A DNA stretch of 64,000 nucleotides from Saprospiraceae bacterium (GTDB lineage: Bacteria > Bacteroidota > Bacteroidia > Chitinophagales > Saprospiraceae): positions 496,001 through 560,000 of the forward strand of contig JADJTQ010000002.1 of assembly GCA_016711125.1 (NCBI GenBank). Reading direction: 5' to 3'. Numbering within the stretch: position 1 is the stretch's first letter; each line of letters opens with the position of its first letter. Under the pieces are notes generated by a model. The model did no database searches. It saw nothing but the letters and a program-made list of their open reading frames with translations, and was not told where the DNA came from. Position numbers and translations under genes: made by a program. Of the stretch, positions 8,538 through 18,281 are shown piece after piece.

Positions 8538-9671
8538 CTATCTGCTACTGGCAAATCTTGTCAGATCATCTCCATTTAAAGCAGCAGCCATAACATCAGG
8601 AAATAGATCAGGAGTACAACCAAAGCAAGGGATTCCCATTTCGGCTAAGGGTTTTGCAACTTCTTTATCGTAAGCAGGAACACCCAGATCATCAAGAGCA
8701 AGTAGCGAAAAGAGTTGAACTTTATGACTAATCAACTCCCTGGCGGCATCCAGGAAAAGACTTATTGGGCCACCTTCAAAAAGATCGCTGATTAATATAA
8801 TGTAGGTCTCTCTACTTTCCGCAAAGACCAGATTGAGTGCATATTTCAAGGCTTTGTAAATGTTGGTGCCCCCACCAAGTTGTCCTTTGAAAAGCAGCTC
8901 CACGGGATCGCTAAGATATTCAGTAAGATCAACTACCTCCGTATCAAAGACAATCAAATGAGTTTTTAAGCTATCGATGGTAGCCATAATTGAGCCTAAA
9001 ATGCCAGCATAAACATAAGATTCAGCCATAGAGGCACTTTGATCTACTAACAGGATCAGTTTTTTAGCTTGGTTTTTACGATGAGGTCTACCTATAATTG
9101 TCTCTGGGATAATAGTTTGCAAGGAGGGCTGAAAATGTTTCAGATTTGATTTGATTGTGAGGTGCCAATCAATTTCACCCAAACGAGGATTCTTAAGTTT
9201 AAATCGATGATCCCGAACTCCATGAATTCTGGATATCAGTTTAAATCGTAGCTTTTGTTGCACCTGACGAGATAAGCGGGCAACTAATTGTTTAGCGGTC
9301 AATAAAGCAATGGGTGAAAGTGATTCCTTAGCCGAAAGAATCGTGGCAATCATTCCAACATCAGGTTCGATTTCTTCAAGAAAGTCTGGCTGGTTCAAAA
9401 GTTTTCTAATGCCAAATTTTTCAAGAGCATCCTTCTGCATGACACGAACAATTGGAGTTGGAAACAAAGATTTGATTTCAGCCATCCACTTGGCCGAGAT
9501 AACTCGCTTTGTTGCCAGACCACCTTGTCGATCCGAACTATAGAGTCGATCCAATGCCTGATCAGTCTGTCGCTCTTGTAGCGATAACTGTTGATCAGCA
9601 GGCTCATCAACCTGACCCAGGGCCAACTTCCACCGAATCTTTCGATTGATGTTACTATTTGGACCTGCCAC
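8538..9671 (-). CDS. VWA domain (CoxE-like) protein
   Basis: A von Willebrand A protein of about 377 residues. The N-terminal half has family landmarks KIRWKLALG, a long basic linker, FPTPIVRVMQKDALE and IDWHLTIKSNLKHFQP. The C-terminal half is the VWA fold with the MIDAS DxSxS (LLVDQSASMAES), the threonine loop GGGTNIYKAL and the third loop LISDLFEGG. The family is usually encoded with a MoxR AAA+ ATPase and a SWIM protein in multi-gene chaperone-like systems, but none is nearby. The start is uncertain. GTG at 9671 is chosen because it places the family-conserved KIRWKLALG near the N-terminus and overlaps the upstream gene by only 17 bp; an ATG at 9710 overlaps by 56 bp. Confidence 0.82.
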   Translation of the reverse strand: MAGPNSNINRKIRWKLALGQVDEPADQQLSLQERQTDQALDRLYSSDRQGGLATKRVISAKWMAEIKSLFPTPIVRVMQKDALEKFGIRKLLNQPDFLEEIEPDVGMIATILSAKESLSPIALLTAKQLVARLSRQVQQKLRFKLISRIHGVRDHRFKLKNPRLGEIDWHLTIKSNLKHFQPSLQTIIPETIIGRPHRKNQAKKLILLVDQSASMAESYVYAGILGSIMATIDSLKTHLIVFDTEVVDLTEYLSDPVELLFKGQLGGGTNIYKALKYALNLVFAESRETYIILISDLFEGGPISLFLDAARELISHKVQLFSLLALDDLGVPAYDKEVAKPLAEMGIPCFGCTPDLFPDVMAAALNGDDLTRFASSR

Positions 9672-9906
9672 TACCGATAAGCCGATATAACCACATGACC
9701 ACAAATGCACCCACTGCCGCTGTTAGAATAGTACCGCTAAATCCGGTTGTTTCAATATTAAGCTTTTCAAAGATCCAGCCACCTACCAGAGCACCTATGA
9801 CCCCCAGGATAATATTCCAAATCAATCCGGAGCCCGAACCTTTAAATAAGAAACTTCCCAACCAACCTGCAATCGCCCCTACAAAAATGATATATAGCCA
9901 ATTCAT
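9655..9906 (-). CDS. GlsB/YeaQ/YmgE family (transglycosylase-associated) membrane protein
   Basis: An 83-residue protein with three predicted membrane helices and glycine-rich packing motifs: GAIAGWLGSFLF, IILGVIGALVGGWIF and TAAVGAFVVMWLY. Length and Gly pattern match the Transgly_assoc family of small stress-induced inner-membrane proteins, whose biochemical role is unsettled. It lies upstream of the VWA gene, with which it overlaps, so the two are probably one transcript. Confidence 0.88.
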   Translation of the reverse strand: MNWLYIIFVGAIAGWLGSFLFKGSGSGLIWNIILGVIGALVGGWIFEKLNIETTGFSGTILTAAVGAFVVMWLYRLIGSGRSK

Positions 9907-10089
9907 TGCAATGATTTAATCTTTCTACAAAATAGGAAGATTTTCTTGAATGGAGGAAGGGTGTCATTTCTGGCATCTTAATAATCAAAATCCGGCCTTG
10001 ATGACATAAAAATTTAACCTCAGAATCTGCAAAAAGACTAAATGGGCTATCATTATTCTTATCTTTAGCCTCTGCCTGGCTGTGTTTTT

Positions 10090-11217
10090 ATGACTCAAGA
10101 TAAGAAGCGACATTCTCGAAAAGAACGAAAAAAAATACTGCAATCTTTGGACTTGACCAAAGTGATTTTACCCATTTTTATTGGAGTTGGTGTCATTGCT
10201 TTTTTGTTCTACCGTCAATTTGATCCGGCCGAATTCGAAAAGATAAGTTGGTCGGGAAGTACGATGATATTTTTAGTTCTGGCACTTCTCTTTTTGTTTG
10301 CCAGAATTAGTTTTTATGCGCTTAGGCTGTTTATCTTATCAGAAAAGGCATTTTCATTTATGAAATGTATACAGCTGATCTTCCTTTGGGAATTCAGCTC
10401 TGCTGTTTCACCCACCAACGTAGGTGGAAGTGCTGTCGCACTCTTTATCCTCTCTCAAGAAAAAATCGGAGCGGCTAAAACGACAGCGATTGTGATTTAT
10501 ACCATAGTTTTAGATACGGTCTTTTTTTTATTCTGCATTCCCCTTTGGGTGCTAATATTTGGAGCAAATATATTGGGTCCGGATAATCAGGCATTTAATA
10601 GTTGGCAAATTACTTTGCTAAGTGCTTATGGAATCATGTTTTTGTACGGAGCTTTCTTCGCCTATGGGCTTTTTGTCAAACCGCAGACGTTACAAAATCT
10701 GCTCCTGTCAATAAGCAGAATCGGGTTTATGAGTAAACTAAAGGACCGGATTGAGCAATTGGGAGAAGATATTGTGGTGACATCAAAGGCTTTAATGCAA
10801 CAGTCGTTTCGATACCACTTTGGTGCTTTTATGTCAACCGTAGGTGCCTGGTCAAGTCGATTTTTGCTCATTATTTGCTTAATTGTGGGCATCGCCAAGT
10901 CTGTGCCGTTGCAGATCTGGGCCATTTTAGAACTTTATGCACGCATTCAGACTCTATTTGTCATGATGGCGGTGAGTCCGACACCAGGAGGTGCTGGATT
11001 TGCTGAAATTTTATTTGGTAATATACTGGTAGATTACGTACCCAGTGGAATAAGCCTGGTGGTGGCCTCCATTTGGCGATTGATGGCTTATTATTTTTTC
11101 TTGTTTATGGGGATCATAATTATTCCTCAATGGCTTCGAAATATCATCAGGAATCGTAGAGTCAAAACCAGAAATAAAGCAAAAGGACAAACTTCTGACC
11201 AAGCCCCTCAGGCATGA
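10090..11217 (+). CDS. UPF0104 / LPG-synthase-TM-like flippase family membrane protein
   Basis: A 375-residue integral membrane protein with a short basic cytoplasmic N-terminus, 7-9 predicted helices and a basic C-terminal tail. It has the family landmarks SSAVSPTNVGGSAVALFIL (first reentrant region) and SPTPGGAGFAEIL (second). This family includes the membrane part of lysylphosphatidylglycerol synthase (MprF) and many stand-alone proteins. The latter are thought to flip or bind lipids, but no substrate is established. There is no C-terminal LPG synthase catalytic domain. Monocistronic by appearance, with its own 180 bp upstream region. Confidence 0.82.
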   Translation: MTQDKKRHSRKERKKILQSLDLTKVILPIFIGVGVIAFLFYRQFDPAEFEKISWSGSTMIFLVLALLFLFARISFYALRLFILSEKAFSFMKCIQLIFLWEFSSAVSPTNVGGSAVALFILSQEKIGAAKTTAIVIYTIVLDTVFFLFCIPLWVLIFGANILGPDNQAFNSWQITLLSAYGIMFLYGAFFAYGLFVKPQTLQNLLLSISRIGFMSKLKDRIEQLGEDIVVTSKALMQQSFRYHFGAFMSTVGAWSSRFLLIICLIVGIAKSVPLQIWAILELYARIQTLFVMMAVSPTPGGAGFAEILFGNILVDYVPSGISLVVASIWRLMAYYFFLFMGIIIIPQWLRNIIRNRRVKTRNKAKGQTSDQAPQA

Positions 11218-11319
11218 CAAAACTTTCCCGATTATTGTGATATACCTGCCAAAATGACCTGATTATCAACATGGCAGGCAAATTGAGTGGAGTAACACAG
11301 AGAAAATCTAGATAGAACT

Positions 11320-11847
11320 ATGTCAAAAAAGAAGAAAGAAGGAGAAGCCAGTGAACAAAAGGGTCAGGATCCAATTGACGAAACTGTCATTGATGCACAA
11401 GCAGACAACACGAGCGAAAATGAATTGGCAGAGCTAAAAGATAAATATTTGAGACTTTTTGCAGAGTTTGATAATTATAAGAAACGTACAGCTCGCGAAC
11501 GATTGGATCTTATCAGAACTGCTGCCGAAGATTTAGTAACTAAACTACTCCCCGTATTAGATGATTTTGATCGGGCCAAGAAAAATGCGGATGACTCCTC
11601 ATCATCAGAGACCTTTAGTGAAGGTGTTGCGCTTGTTTACCAAAAGTTGCATCATGTCTTAGAGTCTAAAGGCCTGGAAGCGATGGATACCGAAGAGAAG
11701 GAGTTTGATCCGGAATTGCATGAAGCGATTACAAAAATACCGGCACCGGAAGCAAAATTAAAAGGCAAGATTATTGATCATATCGAAAAAGGTTATTACC
11801 TCAACGACAAGATTATCCGCCATGCCAAAGTGATCATTGGCGAATAG
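11320..11847 (+). CDS. grpE: Nucleotide exchange factor GrpE
   Basis: Releases ADP from DnaK in the Hsp70 cycle. The protein is 175 residues. An acidic disordered N-terminus is followed by a long coiled coil (~40-100) containing LRLFAEFDNYKKRTARER, then the compact beta domain with FDPELHEAITKIP and GYYLNDKIIRHAKVIIGE. Directly upstream of dnaJ (14 bp), the usual Bacteroidota pairing. dnaK is not in the window, and no HrcA-type CIRCE inverted repeat was seen upstream. Confidence 0.96.
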   Translation: MSKKKKEGEASEQKGQDPIDETVIDAQADNTSENELAELKDKYLRLFAEFDNYKKRTARERLDLIRTAAEDLVTKLLPVLDDFDRAKKNADDSSSSETFSEGVALVYQKLHHVLESKGLEAMDTEEKEFDPELHEAITKIPAPEAKLKGKIIDHIEKGYYLNDKIIRHAKVIIGE

Positions 11848-11861
11848 TAATATAAATAAGT

Positions 11862-13022
11862 ATGTCTAAAAGAGATTATTACGAAATATTAGGTGTCGCT
11901 AAAAATGCTGATGCAGCAGAACTTAAAAAGGCTTATCGCCAGACTGCGATAAAATACCATCCTGATAAAAACCCGGGTAATAAGGAAGCTGAGGAAAAAT
12001 TTAAAGAAGCTGCAGAGGCCTATGAGGTCTTAAGCGATCCAGACAAAAGAGCCCGCTATGACCGGTTTGGACATGCCGGTGTATCTGGAAACGGTGGCTT
12101 TAGTGGCGGGGGTGGTATGAGCATGGAAGATATCATGGATCAGTTCAGTGATATTTTTGGGGGCAGTCCTTTTGATACCTTTTTCGGTGGCTCTGGTGGG
12201 GGCACAAGATCACGAAGAAGTGGTGGCAGCCGCGGATCAAATCTTCGCATTAAAGTCAGTCTGACCCTTGAAGAAATAGCCAAAGGAACCACTAAGAAGA
12301 TTAAGGTTAAAAAACAAGTAAAATGTCAATCCTGCAATGGGTCTGGTGCTAAGGACAGCAGTTCGGTATCAACGTGTGGCACATGTAGCGGTTCAGGTTA
12401 TGTGCGGCAGATAAGAAGTACTTTTCTTGGGCAAATGCAAACCACTTCAGCGTGTCCGACTTGCAATGGCAGTGGTCAAGTGGTCACGGCCAAGTGTAAT
12501 ACATGCAAAGGTGACGGCAGGGCTTATGATGACAAAACCATTGAAATTGAAATACCTGCTGGTGTGGAAGAAGGCATGCAACTATCAATGCGGGGGCAGG
12601 GAAATGCAGGACAACAAGGAGGCCCGAGCGGAGATCTCCTGATCAATATAGAAGAGAAACCTCACGATCATCTTAAACGTGATGGGGCAAACGTAATCTA
12701 TGATCTATACCTCAACTTCGCAGACGCATCATTGGGTACGTCGGTTGAAGTACCAACCATTGAAGGAGATGTAAAAATTAAAATACCCGCAGGAACTCAG
12801 TCAGGCAAGATCTTTAGATTGAAGGGCAAAGGATTGCCCGTAGTACAGAGTTATCAGCAGGGCGATCAATTAATCCACGTCAGTGTCTGGACACCAAAAA
12901 AGCTCTCCTCAGAAGAAAAGGATTTACTGGAGAAGATGCGTAAAATGGACAATTTCACACCAACACCTTCCAAATCAGATAAGGGGCTTTTTGAGAAGAT
13001 GAAGGACTATTTTAATTCTTAA
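11862..13022 (+). CDS. dnaJ: Chaperone protein DnaJ
   Basis: An Hsp40 co-chaperone of 386 residues with complete type I architecture. It has a J domain with HPD at 33-35, a Gly/Phe-rich linker (~75-125), and a zinc-binding domain with four CxxCxGxG-type repeats (CQSCNGSG, CGTCSGSG, CPTCNGSG, CNTCKGDG). The C-terminal substrate-binding beta domains follow. It stimulates DnaK ATPase and holds unfolded clients. It is 14 bp after grpE and 6 bp before gldH, so all three are likely cotranscribed. Confidence 0.97.
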   Translation: MSKRDYYEILGVAKNADAAELKKAYRQTAIKYHPDKNPGNKEAEEKFKEAAEAYEVLSDPDKRARYDRFGHAGVSGNGGFSGGGGMSMEDIMDQFSDIFGGSPFDTFFGGSGGGTRSRRSGGSRGSNLRIKVSLTLEEIAKGTTKKIKVKKQVKCQSCNGSGAKDSSSVSTCGTCSGSGYVRQIRSTFLGQMQTTSACPTCNGSGQVVTAKCNTCKGDGRAYDDKTIEIEIPAGVEEGMQLSMRGQGNAGQQGGPSGDLLINIEEKPHDHLKRDGANVIYDLYLNFADASLGTSVEVPTIEGDVKIKIPAGTQSGKIFRLKGKGLPVVQSYQQGDQLIHVSVWTPKKLSSEEKDLLEKMRKMDNFTPTPSKSDKGLFEKMKDYFNS

Positions 13023-13028
13023 TTCAAG

Positions 13029-13490
13029 ATGAAAGATCTGTCGGTGCTGATCATTCTTCCTTTAATGATAATGGCTTGTGGTAAAAGCCATTTTTATGAA
13101 ACCTCCCTCGAGATTGAGCAATCAAATTGGTCATATAATGATACGTTGTCATATAATGTCAATATCCGGGATACCAGCATTCACTATGACATAGGGTTAG
13201 AAATTGTACATACAACAGACTTTGCGTATCAAAATTTGTACATCCAGATTCTAACCGTATTTCCGGATGGAAAACTGCTTTCTCAGACCTTGCCAATCGA
13301 TTTTGCTGACCACACAGGTTTGTGGTATGGCAAGTGCAGGGGTGAAACCTGTACTCTTAAAGTGATGTTGCAGGAAAATGCATTGTTTAATCAGTTGGGG
13401 GACCATGACTTCAAAATCATGCAGTACATGCGGATAGATCCGGTACCTGGTATCAAGGAAGTAGCAATGATCCTTGATGAAAGAATTTAG
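13029..13490 (+). CDS. gldH: Gliding motility lipoprotein GldH
   Basis: A 153-residue lipoprotein. The signal peptide ends in lipobox IMAC (Cys17). The body has the GldH pattern: a DTLSYNVNIRD strand, YQNLYIQILTVFPDGK, GLWYGKCRG, and a terminal VPGIKEVAMILDERI. GldH is part of the gliding/type IX secretion gene set of Bacteroidota. It is needed for gliding in Flavobacterium, but many non-motile members keep it. It is 6 bp downstream of dnaJ, and its 3' end overlaps the convergent AMP nucleosidase by 4 bp. Confidence 0.85.
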   Translation: MKDLSVLIILPLMIMACGKSHFYETSLEIEQSNWSYNDTLSYNVNIRDTSIHYDIGLEIVHTTDFAYQNLYIQILTVFPDGKLLSQTLPIDFADHTGLWYGKCRGETCTLKVMLQENALFNQLGDHDFKIMQYMRIDPVPGIKEVAMILDERI

Positions 13491-14260
13491 AACTGCAAAT
13501 GTTTGACAGTCAGTGAATTGTTGATAAGTTGTTTCAGGCTGTCGATGCCGATCTTGAGGTGTAGTTCCACAAAATTTGCCGTGACACTTTGGTCACTTTC
13601 ATCTGTTTTGACACCTTCCGGTACCATTGGCATATCAGAAACCAGCAAGAGTGCACCTGCCGGAATTTGATTTTTGAAAGCAGCGACAAAAATAGTTGCG
13701 GTTTCCATATCGATCGCAATAGGTCTCAGCGTCGCCAAATACTCTTTAAAGTCTTCCCGATGTTCCCAAACCCTTTTATTGGTTGTGTAAACTGTACCTG
13801 TCCAGTAGTCACGATTGTAATCGCGGATGGTAGTGGAAATGGCTTTTTGCAATGCAAAGGCTGGCAAAGCAGGTACCTCAGCAGGCAAATAGTCGTTTGA
13901 TGTACCTTCACCCCTTATGGCAGCAATTGGTAAAATCAAGTCACCAACATGATTTTTACCAGTTTTAAGACCACCGCATTTGCCGAGAAAGAGGGCTGCT
14001 TTTGGAGCCACCGCCGTCAATAAATCAACAATTGTCCCAGCATTGGGACTGCCCATTCCAAAATTGACGATGGTAATGTTTTCAGCGGTTGCGCTGCTCA
14101 TGGCCTTGTTTTTCCCCATGATGGGGACTTGATGCCATTCGGCAAACATCTCGACGTAGTTGTTAAAATTGACTAAGATGATATATTCGCCAAAATCGGA
14201 AATCGGTGTACCAGTGTACCGGGGCAACCAGTTGTCGACAATTTCCTTTTTTGTTTTCAC
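13487..14260 (-). CDS. amn: AMP nucleosidase
   Basis: Hydrolyses AMP to adenine and ribose-5-phosphate. The protein is 257 residues, the short Bacteroidota form without the extra N-terminal domain of E. coli Amn. It has the phosphorylase/nucleosidase fold: FGMGSPNAGTIVDLL, LFLGKCGGLK, IRGEGTSNDYLP and the IAIDMETATIFVAAF segment carrying the ribose-contacting Met-Glu. Start is ATG; the gene lies 16 bp downstream of carB on the same strand, hinting at a nucleotide-metabolism operon. Confidence 0.9.
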   Translation of the reverse strand: MKTKKEIVDNWLPRYTGTPISDFGEYIILVNFNNYVEMFAEWHQVPIMGKNKAMSSATAENITIVNFGMGSPNAGTIVDLLTAVAPKAALFLGKCGGLKTGKNHVGDLILPIAAIRGEGTSNDYLPAEVPALPAFALQKAISTTIRDYNRDYWTGTVYTTNKRVWEHREDFKEYLATLRPIAIDMETATIFVAAFKNQIPAGALLLVSDMPMVPEGVKTDESDQSVTANFVELHLKIGIDSLKQLINNSLTVKHLQF

Positions 14261-14276
14261 CTCGTCTGTATAAAGT

Positions 14277-17093
14277 TTATCTGGCCAAATACATGTTGCG
14301 CTGTTTATCCATTTCGCGGAAGAAAGGATCTTTCAGGTCTTTGATAAACCGGATGTATTCTCCCGTACTTTTCATTTCTGGTCCTAGTGCTTTGTCGACA
14401 TTCGGGAATTTATCAAAGGAAAAGACCGGTACTTTAATAGCATAGCCATCCATTTGATTGACAATTTCAAAGTCTTTGAGCTTTTTAGCACCAATCATCA
14501 CTTGTGTTGCAATATTCAGGTAAGGAACACCGTAGGCTTTGGCAATAAATGGGGTAGTTCTTGATGCCCGTGGATTAGCTTCAATCACATATACTTTGTC
14601 ATTTTTAATGGCAAATTGAATATTGATTAAACCCACTGTTTTCAGAGCATGCGCCAGTGTTTTAGTGTACTCAACCATGGTGTCAATTGCTACTTGCGAA
14701 AGACTGTATGGAGGTAATACGGCTGAACTATCACCTGAATGGATCCCGGCGGGTTCGATATGCTCCATGATGCCCATAATGTGTACATCTTCTCCGTCAC
14801 AAATCGCATCAATCTCGGCCTCCTTAGCACGCTCTAAAAAGTGATCTATCAAAACCTTATTATCGGGCAGATGTTTGAAAATACTTAGCACACTATGCTC
14901 CAGTTCGTCATCATTAATAACGATACGCATCCGTTGCCCTCCTAGCACGTACGATGGCCTCACTAACACCGGATAACCGATTTTAGCAGCAATTTTCAAA
15001 GCTTCATCAGCATCATTAGCAACACCATAATTGGGATAGGGGATGTTCAGTTCTTTGAGCATGTCTGAAAAACGACCACGGTCTTCAGCCAAATCAAGGG
15101 CGTGATAACTGGTACCCATAATCTTAATTCCCTTCTCATGAAATTTCTCAGCTAGTTTTAGTGCCGTTTGACCTCCAAGTTGGACAATGACACCTTCCGG
15201 TTTCTCCAGATCAAAAATTTCTTCGATGTGCTCCCAAAATATTGGTTCGAAATATAGTTTGTCAGCCACATCAAAATCGGTAGAGACCGTCTCAGGGTTG
15301 CAATTAATCATGATTGCTTCATAACCAGCCTCCTTGATAGCCAGCACTCCATGTACACAACAATAGTCAAATTCGATTCCCTGGCCAATCCGATTCGGAC
15401 CGCTTCCAAGCACAATGATTTTTTTCTTATCGCTCGGAATACTCTCGTTTTTCGAATCGAATGTTGAATAAAAATAGGGAGTTTGAGCAGTAAATTCAGC
15501 GGCGCAAGTATCCACCATTTTGTAGGTGCGACGGATCCCTAATTTTTTGCGGTGCTTGGTAACTTCCACCTCGTTAATTCTTAAAACCCAAGCTATCTGA
15601 GCATCTGAATAACCTGACTGCTTAAGTTCGAGAAGAAAGTCAGCAGAAATGTCTTCTGCTACATTAAAGCGAAGTAATTTCTCCTCCATGTCCACTAATT
15701 CCTTGATTTGCGATATAAACCAAGGATCAATATTGGTCAACTTCTGTATTGATTTTCTGGGTACTCCAAGCCTTAAGGCATCTTTCACCCGGTAGATTCT
15801 ATCATCACTCACTAATTCCAGACGCTCAAGGATGTCCTGTGTTCTGATCCACTCTTTCTTGTCAGCTCCTAAACCCATCCGGTTGTTTTCCTGCGATTGA
15901 CAAGCTTTTTGCAGTGCCTCCTTAAAATTACGACCAATGGACATAACCTCGCCTACTGACTTCATCTGAAGTCCCAGTATATGACTGGAGCCATAAAATT
16001 TGTCAAAATTCCACCGTGGCATCTTGACGACTACGTAATCTAAGGTGGGTTCAAAAAAGGCCGATGTCGTCTTGGTAATCTGATTATTCAGTTCATCCAG
16101 GGTATACCCGATGGCTAATTTTGCGGCTATTTTTGCGATTGGATATCCGGTGGCTTTACTTGCTAGCGCAGATGAGCGTGAAACTCTTGGGTTGATTTCA
16201 ATGGCGAGTAGCTCTTCGGTATCAGGATTTAAGGCAAACTGGACGTTACAACCACCTGCAAAATTACCAAGAGATCGCATCATCTTCATTGCATCATTTC
16301 GCATCTGTTGGTAGGCCGTATCTGAAAGTGTCATGGCTGGCGCTACGGTGATACTATCGCCAGTATGGATGCCCATTGGATCTAGGTTTTCGACGGTACA
16401 GATGATAACCACATTATCATTACTATCTCGCAGTAACTCCAGTTCAAATTCTTTCCAGCCCAGTACTGCTTTTTCAACCAGCACTTCGTGAGTGGGTGAC
16501 GAATTAAGGCCATGACGTAAGGCCTCATCAAAATGCTTATCATCCATTACAAAACCTCCTCCGGTACCTCCTAGAGTGTAGGAAGGTCGGATGACCAAAG
16601 GAAAACCAATTTTTTGTGCTGCCTCCTTTCCCTCCAAAAACGAATTGGCAATAAATGATGGGGCGACTTTCATGCCGATTTCTCCCATAAGTTTCCGGAA
16701 AGATTCCCTGTTTTCAGTCAAGTCAATGGCTGCCAGGTCAACGCCAATCAATTTGACGCTATATTTTTCCCAAACGCCACGTTCACCCGCTTCTATCGCG
16801 AGGTTCAAAGCGGTCTGACCTCCCATGGTTGGTAATACGGCATCAATCTGCCGCTCCTCTAATATCTGGATTAGGCTCTCAACGGTTAAGGGAAGTAAAT
16901 ATACATGATCGGCAGTTATCGGATCGGTCATGATAGTGGCTGGATTTGAATTGATTAAACTCACTTCAATTCCTTCTTCTCGTAGAGATCGGGAAGCTTG
17001 CGTTCCGGAATAATCGAATTCGCACGCTTGACCAATAATAATCGGACCGCTGCCGATGATCAGAACGGATTTAATAGAGGGATCTTTTGGCAT
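14277..17093 (-). CDS. carB: Carbamoyl-phosphate synthase large subunit
   Basis: Makes carbamoyl phosphate from ammonia (delivered by CarA), bicarbonate and 2 ATP for pyrimidine and arginine synthesis. The protein is 938 residues. Two homologous ATP-grasp halves are visible: GSGPIIIGQACEFDYSGTQ at the N-terminus and GSGPNRIGQGIEFDYCCVH at about residue 555, each followed by RPSYTLGG or RPSYVLGG. It ends right after the second ATP-grasp half and lacks the ~130-residue MGS-like allosteric domain found in the 1073-residue E. coli enzyme. That shortening appears normal for Bacteroidota. The ATG at 17093 starts MPKDPSIKSVLIIG; the frame is open 44 codons further but not conserved in appearance. 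carA is not in the window. Confidence 0.96.
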   Translation of the reverse strand: MPKDPSIKSVLIIGSGPIIIGQACEFDYSGTQASRSLREEGIEVSLINSNPATIMTDPITADHVYLLPLTVESLIQILEERQIDAVLPTMGGQTALNLAIEAGERGVWEKYSVKLIGVDLAAIDLTENRESFRKLMGEIGMKVAPSFIANSFLEGKEAAQKIGFPLVIRPSYTLGGTGGGFVMDDKHFDEALRHGLNSSPTHEVLVEKAVLGWKEFELELLRDSNDNVVIICTVENLDPMGIHTGDSITVAPAMTLSDTAYQQMRNDAMKMMRSLGNFAGGCNVQFALNPDTEELLAIEINPRVSRSSALASKATGYPIAKIAAKLAIGYTLDELNNQITKTTSAFFEPTLDYVVVKMPRWNFDKFYGSSHILGLQMKSVGEVMSIGRNFKEALQKACQSQENNRMGLGADKKEWIRTQDILERLELVSDDRIYRVKDALRLGVPRKSIQKLTNIDPWFISQIKELVDMEEKLLRFNVAEDISADFLLELKQSGYSDAQIAWVLRINEVEVTKHRKKLGIRRTYKMVDTCAAEFTAQTPYFYSTFDSKNESIPSDKKKIIVLGSGPNRIGQGIEFDYCCVHGVLAIKEAGYEAIMINCNPETVSTDFDVADKLYFEPIFWEHIEEIFDLEKPEGVIVQLGGQTALKLAEKFHEKGIKIMGTSYHALDLAEDRGRFSDMLKELNIPYPNYGVANDADEALKIAAKIGYPVLVRPSYVLGGQRMRIVINDDELEHSVLSIFKHLPDNKVLIDHFLERAKEAEIDAICDGEDVHIMGIMEHIEPAGIHSGDSSAVLPPYSLSQVAIDTMVEYTKTLAHALKTVGLINIQFAIKNDKVYVIEANPRASRTTPFIAKAYGVPYLNIATQVMIGAKKLKDFEIVNQMDGYAIKVPVFSFDKFPNVDKALGPEMKSTGEYIRFIKDLKDPFFREMDKQRNMYLAR

Positions 17094-17264
17094 GAATAGC
17101 TTAACTGTGATATAAACGGCCGCAAAGATATGTATTTGTCCTTTAAATGAATGATATTGCGGTAAGCAAGACCAACGCTCTTGGGTGAAACAATTATTTA
17201 ATGCCCACCTTCTTCTGGGAGCCAAAATAAATTCTGTCCTTTACATTGTTTTTTTTCAACAGGC

Positions 17265-18203
17265 ATGAAAAAAGTATTAATCACCGACGACGTACATCCT
17301 TTATTGATCAGTGGCCTCACCGCACGGGGTTATGATTGTGACTATAACCCTCAGATTACCCTTGAAAATACAAGGCAAATTGTGGAATATTACGCAGGCT
17401 TGGTGATCAATTCAAAAATCAAGGCAGATAAAAGTCTGTTAGAAAAGGGAAGTAAGCTGGAATTTATAGCCAGACTAGGTTCTGGTCTGGAAATCATTGA
17501 TCTTGATGAAGCGCGAGCCTGTGGAATCACTATTCTATCAGCACCCGAAGGCAATTGTAATGCGGTGGCTGAACATGCGGTGGGGATGCTTCTTAGCCTG
17601 CTGAACCATCTAAACAGAGCAGACCGGGAAGTAAGGCAATTACTTTGGAATCGTGAAAAAAACCGGGGCAGAGAATTGAAAGGATTGACTGTCGGCATTA
17701 TTGGTTATGGACACACTGGTCCCGCCTTCAGTGAAAAACTAAGTGGTTTTGGAGTCAAAGTGCTGGCATATGACAAGTTCAACCCGATTGAGACAACCCT
17801 TAAACATGTGAATATTTGTGATTTAAAAACTATTCAAAATCAAGCAGATATTATAAGTTTGCACGTTTCATTAAATCCCAGTAGTCACCACTTAGTGGAT
17901 CAGGCATTTATTGAAGGTTGTGCTAAACCATTTATTTTAATTAATACGGCCAGAGGTAAGGCGGTTAGGTTAGAAGATCTTATATGGGGTCTGGAAAAGG
18001 GTAAAATCGTCGGGGCTTGTTTAGATGTCTTCGAAAATGAAAAACCGACGACATTTAGTGAGTTAGAAAAAGACTTATATTCACGATTGTATGAAATGGA
18101 TCAGGTAATACTGAGTCCGCATATTGCAGGATGGACTTATGAGTCAAAGGAACGGATTGCAGAAGTACTCCTCAAAAAATTGGATGGAGCAAAAAAGAAT
18201 TGA
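17265..18203 (+). CDS. D-isomer-specific 2-hydroxyacid dehydrogenase (SerA-like)
   Basis: A 312-residue NAD-dependent dehydrogenase. The substrate domain is split around the Rossmann domain, which carries the nucleotide motif GIIGYGHTG (~145-153). The catalytic residues are seen as ARLGSGLE (Arg region), NTARGKAV and SPHIAGW (His). It resembles phosphoglycerate dehydrogenases of the short type without the ACT domain. The true substrate (3-phosphoglycerate, hydroxypyruvate or another 2-hydroxy acid) cannot be decided. Divergent from carB with 171 bp between them. Confidence 0.87.
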   Translation: MKKVLITDDVHPLLISGLTARGYDCDYNPQITLENTRQIVEYYAGLVINSKIKADKSLLEKGSKLEFIARLGSGLEIIDLDEARACGITILSAPEGNCNAVAEHAVGMLLSLLNHLNRADREVRQLLWNREKNRGRELKGLTVGIIGYGHTGPAFSEKLSGFGVKVLAYDKFNPIETTLKHVNICDLKTIQNQADIISLHVSLNPSSHHLVDQAFIEGCAKPFILINTARGKAVRLEDLIWGLEKGKIVGACLDVFENEKPTTFSELEKDLYSRLYEMDQVILSPHIAGWTYESKERIAEVLLKKLDGAKKN

Positions 18204-18281
18204 AAAATGCCACAAAACCGGGTAAGAAACGTTTACAATAGAATATTCTGACGATTTATACGTCGCCTTTTAACAACTGCT

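Noticed and set aside
14206..14445. Plus-strand frame opposite amn and carB
   Set aside because: Lies across two strong minus-strand genes and has no family features.
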